Origin: Candidatus Saccharimonadota bacterium
GTDB taxonomy: Bacteria > Patescibacteriota > Saccharimonadia > Saccharimonadales > Saccharimonadaceae
Length of the DNA stretch: 6,466 bases
Assembly: GCA_020428265.1 (NCBI GenBank)
Contig: JAGQND010000046.1
Coordinates: forward strand, 1-6,466
Direction of reading: 5' to 3'
Positions within the stretch are counted from its first letter, which is position 1, and every line of letters begins with the position of its first letter. Positions 1 through 5,200 of this stretch are shown piece by piece. A program made the translations under genes and the position numbers. Under the pieces are notes generated by a model. That model was not told the origin of the DNA. It ran no database searches and saw only the letters and a list, made by a program, of their open reading frames with translations.

Positions 1-1
1 A

Positions 2-781
2 ACTGGTTTGGTTTTGATTGTTGGGCCAACTGGCTCTGGAAAGACTACGACACTGTACAGTATTTTGAATGAGCTTAATAATGACGAGCGAAAGATCATA
101 ACTCTTGAGGATCCTGTAGAGTACAGGATAGAAGGTATTACGCAGATTCCTGTTAAATCTCGTGAAGGAGAGAGTTTTGCTGATAAATTTCGGGCAGTTT
201 TACGACTTGATCCGGACGTCATAATGGTTGGTGAGATTAGAGACACTGATACTGCAAAAACGGCTCTGCAAGCGGCGTTGACTGGCCACCTAGTGCTTAG
301 CACCTACCATGCTAGTTCGGCAGCCGCAGCGCTTACTCGACTGCTTGATGCTATCGGAGAAAATCCATTGTACGCAAGTGCAATTAAGTTGATACAGGCA
401 CAGCGCTTAGTCAGAAAATTAGACGACAAAACTAAGCAACCGGTACAGGCAACAATTGAACTCGATCAGCATCTTCGTCGTATTATATCAGGCATTAGGG
501 CTCACGTTGATATGTCTTTCTTGTCGCATGCGCAACTCTTCAAGCCCGGCACTTCAAGCGAACATCCATTCGGATATGTCGACCAGTTTGCCATACGTGA
601 ATTACTGACAATGAACCCAGAAATGCGACAGCTGCTAACACGGCCAGCTCACGAACTTTCGACTGAATTAATCGAAGAGGTTGCAATACGAAACGGCATG
701 CTTACAATGCAGCAGGACGGGGTGCTGAGAGCTCTAAAAGGTGACACGACATACGAAGAAATTTCTCGAGTCGTTGGCTAG
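2..781 (+). CDS. pilB: Type IV pilus / type II secretion assembly ATPase (PilB/GspE family), C-terminal part, 5' end outside window
   Basis: This is a secretion-type hexameric ATPase that would drive pilin assembly at the cytoplasmic face of the membrane. The frame is open from base 2, and the residues before the TTG at position 8 (Thr-Gly) continue the family consensus ahead of the P-loop, so the true start is off the left edge and the TTG is not a start. 259 residues are visible. Walker A GPTGSGKT is at residues 8-15, the Asp box TLEDPVEY at 34-41, the secretion NTPase signature LRLDPDVIMVGEIRD at 67-81, the His box TGHLVLSTYHASSA at 94-107 and AQRLVRKL at 133-140. LEDPVEY with ITQIPV favours the extension ATPase PilB/GspE over the retraction ATPase PilT. 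The usual four-cysteine zinc motif after AQRLVRKL is missing, and the visible part contains no cysteine at all. Missing upstream context leaves pilus, secretion or competence roles equally possible. The gene ends in TAG, 16 bp from the convergent malic enzyme gene. Confidence 0.9.
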   Translation, partial: TGLVLIVGPTGSGKTTTLYSILNELNNDERKIITLEDPVEYRIEGITQIPVKSREGESFADKFRAVLRLDPDVIMVGEIRDTDTAKTALQAALTGHLVLSTYHASSAAAALTRLLDAIGENPLYASAIKLIQAQRLVRKLDDKTKQPVQATIELDQHLRRIISGIRAHVDMSFLSHAQLFKPGTSSEHPFGYVDQFAIRELLTMNPEMRQLLTRPAHELSTELIEEVAIRNGMLTMQQDGVLRALKGDTTYEEISRVVG

Positions 782-784
782 TTT

Positions 785-815
785 GCGTCTGTGAATTCTA
801 CGTTATAGAAGACGC
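785..815. repeat. Imperfect inverted repeat at the convergent gene ends
   Basis: GCGTCT (785-790) is repeated inverted as AGACGC (810-815). Inside it, TCTA (797-800) pairs with TAGA (806-809) around a 5-base loop, leaving a 6-base bulge on the left arm. It spans the gap between the ATPase stop codon and the malic enzyme stop codon and runs into the malic enzyme coding end. No T-run follows on either strand, so it is not a standard intrinsic terminator. It could be a weak bidirectional 3'-end stem-loop or chance. Confidence 0.3.
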
Positions 816-1928
816 TACAGCTTCGACTACGCCTTCATCAAATGGAGATGGGATTATTTTATCAACAGTAGGATTCTTGACTAAAGCTGCCAATGCTTTT
901 GCAGCAGCTATTTTGTGATCATCAGTAATTTTTGTGACACCATGGTCAAGTGCGCCTCTAAATATTCCGGGGAAGCCCAGCGAGTTGTTTACTTGATTGG
1001 GATAGTCGCTTCTGCCCGTTGCAATAACGAGAGCCCCAGCCGCCAGTGCCTCGTCCGGTAGAATCTCAGGCTCAGGATTCGCTAGGGCGAATAATATCGG
1101 CTTATCTGCCATTGATTTAACCATGTCTTGCGTCAATAGCCCGGCGCTTGAAACACCAATAAATATATCTGCACCCTTCAATGCGTCTTCGAGTGAACCA
1201 TCAACGTTTGCTGAGTTTGTATAGTCAAGAAGCTTCTTTTTTTCTTGATTAAGATCTTTGCGGTTTTCACTGATGATTCCCTTGCTATCAACTGCTAATA
1301 TCTCAGGCTTCGCATATGTGTTAAGCAGTTTGATGATAGCCGTACCGGCTGCGCCAGCGCCAACGACTACTATTTTGGCGTCTTCGAGTTTTGTACCTTT
1401 TAGCTTCATAGAATTTAGCAGGCCTGCAAGCGTAACGATTGCCGTGCCGTGCTGGTCATCATGCATGACCGGTATGCTTAGCTCAGCTTTTAATTGTTCT
1501 TCTATCTCGAAACATTTAGGTGCTGCGATGTCTTCTAGGTTAATGCCTCCGAAACTCGGTGCAATTGCTTTCACTGTTGCAACTATTTCTTCTACCGTGT
1601 GAACATTAAGGACAATTGGTACAGAATCTATGTCTGCAAAATGCTTAAAAAGCATTGATTTGCCCTCCATGACAGGCATAGCCCCCTCAGGACCAATATC
1701 GCCCAGTCCTAAAACCGCTGATCCATCTGAGACCACCGCAACGAGGTTGTTTGTCCATGAAACTTCTTTAAGCTTGCCGGCATTATCTTTAGCATAGTTT
1801 GATGCTGCACCTACGCCTGGCGAATAGAAGAGTTTAAGTGTGTCGGGTGTTACGTCTCCTCGTAGTTCGGTGCGTATCTTGCCTTTTAGTTTTTTGTGTA
1901 GTTCAATAGCGTTTTCATATATATCCAT
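798..1928 (-). CDS. Malic enzyme, short bacterial form (malate dehydrogenase, oxaloacetate-decarboxylating)
   Basis: This enzyme oxidatively decarboxylates malate to pyruvate and CO2, reducing NAD(P)+, in the cytoplasm. It is complete at 376 residues, close to the short bacterial malic enzymes without a phosphotransacetylase-like tail. The N-terminal malic domain has YSPGVG (35-40, Tyr35 the likely catalytic tyrosine), SDGSAVLGLGDIGP (67-80), VMEGK (86-90, Lys90 the likely catalytic lysine), LEDIAAP (131-137) and HDDQHGTA (156-163), with the acidic metal ligands in the last two. The C-terminal Rossmann domain has the loop VVGAGAAG (188-195), and ALANPEPE (281-288) and SDYPNQVNN (307-315) complete the family pattern. 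Asp214 at the end of the second strand (AVDSKG) suggests NAD+ preference, an inference not provable here. The ATG start has no Shine-Dalgarno sequence and sits 7 bases after a TATACT box. It is transcribed divergently from rplS. maeA, maeB and ytsJ are all possible symbols, so none is assigned. Confidence 0.93.
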   Translation of the reverse strand: MDIYENAIELHKKLKGKIRTELRGDVTPDTLKLFYSPGVGAASNYAKDNAGKLKEVSWTNNLVAVVSDGSAVLGLGDIGPEGAMPVMEGKSMLFKHFADIDSVPIVLNVHTVEEIVATVKAIAPSFGGINLEDIAAPKCFEIEEQLKAELSIPVMHDDQHGTAIVTLAGLLNSMKLKGTKLEDAKIVVVGAGAAGTAIIKLLNTYAKPEILAVDSKGIISENRKDLNQEKKKLLDYTNSANVDGSLEDALKGADIFIGVSSAGLLTQDMVKSMADKPILFALANPEPEILPDEALAAGALVIATGRSDYPNQVNNSLGFPGIFRGALDHGVTKITDDHKIAAAKALAALVKNPTVDKIIPSPFDEGVVEAVASSIT

Positions 1929-1941
1929 AAAACGTAGTATA
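1929..1941 (-). promoter_or_regulatory. Putative -10 box for the malic enzyme gene, leaderless arrangement
   Basis: On the minus strand TATACT (1941-1936) lies 7 bases before the ATG at 1928, so transcription would begin at or next to the start codon. No convincing -35 hexamer is seen at 16-18 bases (the region reads CCCTTT). The call rests on the -10 match and on the same layout at two other genes in the window. Confidence 0.4.
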
Positions 1942-1985
1942 AAGTAGTTTGACAGCTAAAAGGGGTTTATTTTTATTTCTAACAG

Positions 1986-1994
1986 TGGTATAAT
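1986..1994 (+). promoter_or_regulatory. Extended -10 promoter of rplS
   Basis: TGGTATAAT is a perfect extended -10 element (TGn plus TATAAT at 1989-1994). The -35 position at 17-base spacing holds only TTTATT (1966-1971), which is tolerable for an extended -10 promoter. Transcription should start near 2001, giving a leader of about 28 bases before the rplS ATG. A TTGACA at 1949-1954 is 34 bases from this -10, too far to serve it. It could only pair with a weak TTTATT at 1972-1977 as a second start. Confidence 0.7.
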
Positions 1995-2006
1995 TTCATG
2001 AAATTA
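1991..2006. repeat. 16-bp perfect palindrome over the rplS transcription start
   Basis: TAATTTCATGAAATTA is its own reverse complement. It overlaps the last four bases of the rplS -10 box and the predicted transcription start. Its core TTCATGAA recurs 31 bp downstream in the palindrome at the start codon. Position and symmetry fit an operator for a dimeric repressor, but no regulator is identified. Confidence 0.45.
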
Positions 2007-2014
2007 GTAGATAT

Positions 2015-2024
2015 AAGAGAAGAA
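2015..2024 (+). promoter_or_regulatory. Weak purine-rich ribosome binding region of rplS
   Basis: AAGAGAAGAA ends 4 bases before the ATG at 2029. It is a poor match to GGAGG, but it is the only Shine-Dalgarno-like tract ahead of any gene start in this window, in keeping with rplS being the only gene here with a real leader. Confidence 0.4.
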
Positions 2025-2035
2025 ATTCATGAATT
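2024..2035. repeat. 12-bp perfect palindrome containing the rplS start codon
   Basis: AATTCATGAATT is its own reverse complement, and the rplS ATG (2029-2031) is inside it. It shares the TTCATGAA core with the palindrome at 1991-2006, core to core 31 bp, about three helical turns. As RNA, the two copies could also pair with each other. Confidence 0.4.
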
Positions 2036-2547
2036 CAATTGTTAAAGACGTATCAGACAGTTTTAAAAAAAGCGCCGTAGTACAGGTTAAGAGCGGCGAT
2101 ACAGTTCGAGTACACCAGAAAATTAAAGAAGGTAACAAAGAGCGTATTCAGATTTTTGAAGGCGTTGTTATCCGTACTGACAACAAAAAACAACACACTA
2201 GCCGCATAACTGTGCGCAAAATCGCTAGCGGTGTAGGTGTAGAAAAGAGTTTCTTGCTACACAGCCCACTTGTAGAAAAGGTAGAAATCGTACGCCGTTC
2301 TAAGGTTCGCCGTAACTTCCTGTCGTTCCTACGCAAGCGCAGTGGTAAGAGTGCTCGCCTAACAGCAGTAAACTTTGACCGCCTAGCTGTAAACGACGTA
2401 CGCGACCCACACGCTGAGGCCGAGGAAGCTCGCCTAAAGGAAGAGGCTAAGCACGCTGCCGAAGAAAAAGCAGCCGAAAAAGCTGCCGCAGATGCAGAGC
2501 TAGCTGCTAAGCAAGCTGAAGTTGAAGCGCGTCACAAAGAAGCGTAA
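2029..2547 (+). CDS. rplS: Large-subunit ribosomal protein bL19 with an Ala/Glu/Lys-rich C-terminal extension
   Basis: bL19 lies at the 30S-50S interface of the ribosome. Residues 1-115 form the normal L19 body: KSGDTVRVHQKI (21-32), IQIFEGVVI (40-48), the ITVRKI-GVGVEKSF stretch (60-75) and the hallmark VRRSKVRRNFLSFLR (88-102), followed by GKSARL. Usual L19 is about 115-120 residues; this one has 172. Residues from about 128 to the end are almost only Ala, Glu, Lys, Asp and Arg, a pattern expected for a long charged helix or coiled coil extending from the ribosome surface. The ATG at 2029 gives the expected N-terminus (MNSIVKDVSD). In many bacteria rplS follows rpsP-rimM-trmD; here it stands alone, with its own promoter and a terminator just after the TAA stop, divergent from the malic enzyme gene. 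The tail's function is unknown. Confidence 0.96.
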   Translation: MNSIVKDVSDSFKKSAVVQVKSGDTVRVHQKIKEGNKERIQIFEGVVIRTDNKKQHTSRITVRKIASGVGVEKSFLLHSPLVEKVEIVRRSKVRRNFLSFLRKRSGKSARLTAVNFDRLAVNDVRDPHAEAEEARLKEEAKHAAEEKAAEKAAADAELAAKQAEVEARHKEA

Positions 2548-2548
2548 T

Positions 2549-2598
2549 CAAATCACGATATATAAAAGGCGAGTCATCGTACTCGCCTTTTTGATTTG
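2549..2598 (+). terminator. Intrinsic terminator of rplS
   Basis: AAAAGGCGAGT (2564-2574) pairs perfectly with ACTCGCCTTTT (2581-2591) around the 6-base loop CATCGT, and the right arm runs into a T-run at 2588-2592. An outer arm CAAATCA (2549-2555) also matches TGATTTG (2592-2598), with an 8-base bulge on the left only, so the hairpin could close further. The stem begins 16 bases after the rplS stop. Its complement carries A4 on the other flank, so it may also work on the opposite strand. Confidence 0.9.
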
Positions 2599-2619
2599 GT
2601 GTAAAGATAAAAGTATAAT
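2591..2619 (+). promoter_or_regulatory. Promoter of the rnhB-yraN fusion gene, leaderless arrangement
   Basis: TTGATT (2591-2596) and TATAAT (2614-2619) are separated by exactly 17 bases, a near-consensus housekeeping promoter. The -10 box ends 6 bases before the ATG at 2626, so transcription should start at the A of the ATG. No Shine-Dalgarno sequence is present. The -35 hexamer overlaps the T-run and outer arm of the rplS terminator. Confidence 0.75.
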
Positions 2620-2625
2620 GAATAC

Positions 2626-3579
2626 ATGATACTTGGTATAGATGAAGTTGGGCGCGGGCCGTGGGCTGGACCCCTGGTGATGGGCGCTGTGGTACTAGGT
2701 GGCGTAGAGATAGACGGTCTAACTGACAGTAAAAAGCTAACCAAGAAAAAGCGTGACGTGCTAGACCCTATAATACGCGAGCAAGCGCTGGGCTATGGAT
2801 TGGGCTGGGTGAGCGCCATGGAGCTAGATGAAATAGGTATGAGCGAGGCGCTAGTGTTAGCGTGCAAGCGAGCCGTGCAGGCTGTAGACACGCTAGGGGT
2901 AGCGTATAGCGAGATTGTGATAGATGGCACTATAAACTTTTTGCAAGATACAAGTAAGGGTAAATACGTGAAGACCATGCCAAAGGCCGATTTGCTGGTA
3001 CCGAGTGTAAGCGCGGCGAGCATAATTGCCAAGGTAGCGCGTGATAATTACATGACAGAGCAAGACACGGTGTATCCGGGCTATAAATTTGGTTCGCATG
3101 CGGGCTACGGTACAGCGACGCACCGTGCAGCCATAGAGCAGCTGGGCGTCACTCCGCTGCATAGGTTAAGCTTTGCGCCGTTAGAGAAATATCGTTCCAT
3201 TGCGCCGCTCCCGTCGCCACAAGCTCTCGTTAAAAATCCTACTAAGAGGATTGGCGACGATGCAGAGGAGGTAGCCGCTGATTATTTGCGTAAAAATGGC
3301 CACGAAATACTAGAACGCAACTGGAAAACAAAATACTGCGAGATAGACATAGTATCGCGGCACAGAGATATTACGTATTTTACAGAGGTGAAGTATAGGC
3401 GGCAGGCGAATCAGGGCGGCGGTATAGCAGCTATTACACCTAAGAAACTAAAGCAGATGGAATTTGCCGTAGCGGTGTACAAAAAATCTCATAGCGAGGC
3501 GAGCGGAGATTTACGCTTAGCGGTAGCGTCGCTCAGCGGTGAGCCGCCAGAGCTTGAGCAGTGGTTTGCGTTAGATTAG
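2626..3579 (+). CDS. rnhB: Ribonuclease HII fused to a YraN/UPF0102 nuclease-like domain
   Basis: The first part is RNase HII, which cuts the RNA strand of RNA-DNA hybrids and removes ribonucleotides misincorporated in DNA. The second is a YraN-type domain of the PD-(D/E)XK nuclease superfamily whose role is poorly known. Residues 1-190 carry GIDEVGRG (4-11), LTDSKKL (32-38), VIDGT (98-102), KADLLVPSVSAASIIAKVARD (120-140, given as a span) and GYGTATH (160-166) with PLHRLSF (177-183). The catalytic set is Asp6, Glu7, Asp100 and Asp122. A short linker with several prolines (about 190-206) leads to residues 207-317: IGDDAEEVAADYL (209-221), RNWKTKYCEIDIVSR (231-245) and YFTEVKYR (251-258). Conserved acidic and lysine positions Glu214, Asp241, Glu254 and Lys256 are kept, but the usual Gly of GEID is Cys238. 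The frame is unbroken across the junction. rnhB and yraN are commonly separate neighbours in other bacteria. The gene has its own promoter and overlaps the next gene tail to tail by 9 bp. Confidence 0.93.
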   Translation: MILGIDEVGRGPWAGPLVMGAVVLGGVEIDGLTDSKKLTKKKRDVLDPIIREQALGYGLGWVSAMELDEIGMSEALVLACKRAVQAVDTLGVAYSEIVIDGTINFLQDTSKGKYVKTMPKADLLVPSVSAASIIAKVARDNYMTEQDTVYPGYKFGSHAGYGTATHRAAIEQLGVTPLHRLSFAPLEKYRSIAPLPSPQALVKNPTKRIGDDAEEVAADYLRKNGHEILERNWKTKYCEIDIVSRHRDITYFTEVKYRRQANQGGGIAAITPKKLKQMEFAVAVYKKSHSEASGDLRLAVASLSGEPPELEQWFALD

Positions 3580-5160
3580 CTCGTCTTTTTTGGCGTTGAG
3601 GAATTGGTTCCACTGGCGCACTAGGCGAAGGATTGTTTTGAGCGGCATTTCTATGAGTATATCTAATACTATGGCTACGATATTTATTTTGCTGTAGCGG
3701 TACGATATTTGCCGGCCAACATATATAAACGGCATATACATGATGTCGCGCATGAGGGATAGTGAGCCTTGTGACGTATTGACGGCCTCAAGCTCGTGAA
3801 TTTGGCGGCTCAAGCGGAAGGCTAGGAACGCAGCCGTAGACAGGAATATGAAGAATATCATGCCCTGGACGATATTGAAGTGGAAGAGGTAAAGCCTCCA
3901 GCTTAGTAGTGCGAAAACTATGATAAATACAAAGGCATATACTAAGTTGAATCCAAGAGACGAAGTGTCTTTGGGGGTTTTGACGACGATTGTTTTGGGG
4001 TCCTCAAACAGCATGGTCTCGGTTTGACGTATGATAGCTGCTGTATTGCGCTCAGATGGACGCGAGAGTGTGAGGCGTGTTAGTGCTATAAAAACAGCCG
4101 GGAAGAGTAGGTTTATGATAAAAGGTGTCCACAATATTTCGTTATATATTAAGTAGTCATATGGAACCTCCACAGAGAACCCGATGATACCTTTGGTGAT
4201 GAGTAGGAAAATGATGCTCTTTATAATTCCGCTATTTAGGCGTTTGTCTAGGCGGTCGTAGCCGTCATCTATGTGGCGGTGTAGGCTTTGCTCTAGGGCC
4301 TCGGGTGACTTAAGAGATTGAGTGGTTATGGGCGCATCTTTTTGGTAGAATCCAGTATATATAAACCTTAATGCGGCGCCGTTTTTGCTCACTATGCGTG
4401 TAGCTGTGACTGTTGCCTTGCATTCTAGCAGCATATCAACGCGACGGTTAAAGCTTTCAAAATTTTCGATGTTTGACACGTCTTGCTGATAGCTATCTAT
4501 GAGTGCGGCGCGTATTATGGCGTCTTCAGACTTGAGTAGCGCGCGGTGTATGGCAATATATATGACAAGCGGTGTGTCGTTGATATCTAGCCCTTCGTCG
4601 TGGCGAGTGAGTTTGCGATAGCTGATTTTTTCGTACAAATACTGCACTGCAAAGTGTGCAAACATGAGTTGGCGCACGTTGCTGCGTAGTACTTGCTCGC
4701 AGCGTACAGCTAGGACATCTAGGACCCAGTGTTGAAACTTGGCGCGTTTGTCGGAATCTGGCTCCATTTGGGCGTATTGCCAGTAGGCCTCGTAGTAGGT
4801 TTTGATATGGCGCGCGAGTTGCTTTACGTCGGTCTTGGTTGTTTCGTCGTTCTTGAGGTATTCAGCCTGTGTAAGCTCGGCGACTAATTCGCCGGCAAGC
4901 TTACTAGTAGAGACTTGAGTGTGAAACGACAACGCGCGGTTGAGATAGCGACGTATGGCGCGCTGCTGCAAGAAATCACCTTCGGAATACTCCGATGCAT
5001 TGCGTAGTTGCTCGTAAGCAGTTGAAATTGTACTGCCTACCGTAGGTATGTGTATAGTGTCTTTTTCACGATTAGCAAGGGCTTCAGCCTCGTATCGGTC
5101 TATTTGATTAAGCGAGTCGAGTAGAAGCTTACCCAGTGGATTTAGTTGGGTCGATGTCAT
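3571..5160 (-). CDS. Uncharacterised membrane protein with a long soluble N-terminal region
   Basis: I do not recognise a named family. The 529-residue protein has no signal peptide. Residues 1 to about 305 look soluble and mostly helical, with many charged residues and only two cysteines (154 and 247). Four hydrophobic segments follow at about 311-329, 343-362, 403-422 and 431-449. The loop between the first pair is acidic and that between the second and third (363-402) is rich in Arg/Lys, so the positive-inside rule puts both ends in the cytoplasm. The last 60 residues (PFIYVGRQISYRY, then SKINIVAIVLDILIEMPLK) form a basic and amphipathic tail with short hydrophobic stretches; from memory it resembles the ending of uncharacterised Patescibacteria membrane proteins, which I could not verify. 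ATG at 5160 is chosen because a -10 box lies directly upstream. It follows the aminopeptidase gene on the same strand after 40 bases but seems to have its own promoter. No function is proposed. Confidence 0.88.
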   Translation of the reverse strand: MTSTQLNPLGKLLLDSLNQIDRYEAEALANREKDTIHIPTVGSTISTAYEQLRNASEYSEGDFLQQRAIRRYLNRALSFHTQVSTSKLAGELVAELTQAEYLKNDETTKTDVKQLARHIKTYYEAYWQYAQMEPDSDKRAKFQHWVLDVLAVRCEQVLRSNVRQLMFAHFAVQYLYEKISYRKLTRHDEGLDINDTPLVIYIAIHRALLKSEDAIIRAALIDSYQQDVSNIENFESFNRRVDMLLECKATVTATRIVSKNGAALRFIYTGFYQKDAPITTQSLKSPEALEQSLHRHIDDGYDRLDKRLNSGIIKSIIFLLITKGIIGFSVEVPYDYLIYNEILWTPFIINLLFPAVFIALTRLTLSRPSERNTAAIIRQTETMLFEDPKTIVVKTPKDTSSLGFNLVYAFVFIIVFALLSWRLYLFHFNIVQGMIFFIFLSTAAFLAFRLSRQIHELEAVNTSQGSLSLMRDIMYMPFIYVGRQISYRYSKINIVAIVLDILIEMPLKTILRLVRQWNQFLNAKKDELI

Positions 5161-5168
5161 TTTGTGTA

Positions 5169-5197
5169 ATTATACCTTAAAACTGGTAATTTGTCAC
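5169..5197 (-). promoter_or_regulatory. Promoter of the membrane protein gene, leaderless arrangement
   Basis: On the minus strand GTGACA (5197-5192, five of six matches to TTGACA) and TATAAT (5174-5169) are 17 bases apart. Eight bases separate the -10 box from the ATG at 5160, so the mRNA should begin within a base or two of the start codon. The only purine tract, AAGG, overlaps the -10 region and lies about 14 bases from the ATG, too far to be a ribosome binding site. The promoter lies in the 40-base gap after the aminopeptidase stop codon. Confidence 0.7.
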
Positions 5198-5200
5198 GTG

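Noticed and set aside
8..10. TTG as the start codon of the ATPase gene
   Set aside because: The codons before it continue the family sequence ahead of Walker A, and the gene lacks its whole N-terminal half; it is cut by the window edge.
1258..1602. A 114-codon open frame on the plus strand inside the malic enzyme gene
   Set aside because: It is antisense to a well-conserved enzyme, has no promoter or ribosome binding site, and its protein resembles no family; it is a shadow frame.
1949..1954. Perfect TTGACA on the plus strand as the -35 of the main rplS promoter
   Set aside because: It is 34 bases from the TATAAT box, twice the workable spacing. A secondary promoter using a weak TTTATT is possible but unsupported.
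1998..2045. A 15-codon upstream reading frame starting at the ATG in the rplS palindrome and overlapping the rplS start in another frame
   Set aside because: The ATG is only 3 bases after the rplS -10 box, so it probably lies upstream of the transcription start and is not in the mRNA. It has no ribosome binding site.
2148..3162. Open frames of 62-89 codons on the minus strand inside rplS and the rnhB fusion gene
   Set aside because: They are antisense to genes with clear family motifs and show low-complexity shadow translations with no start signals.
3556..3591. Possible intrinsic terminator for the rnhB fusion gene: GAGC (3556-3559) and GCTC (3579-3582) before a run of six T
   Set aside because: The stem is only 4 bp with a 19-base loop, too weak to support; the T-run lies in the coding sequence of the opposing gene.
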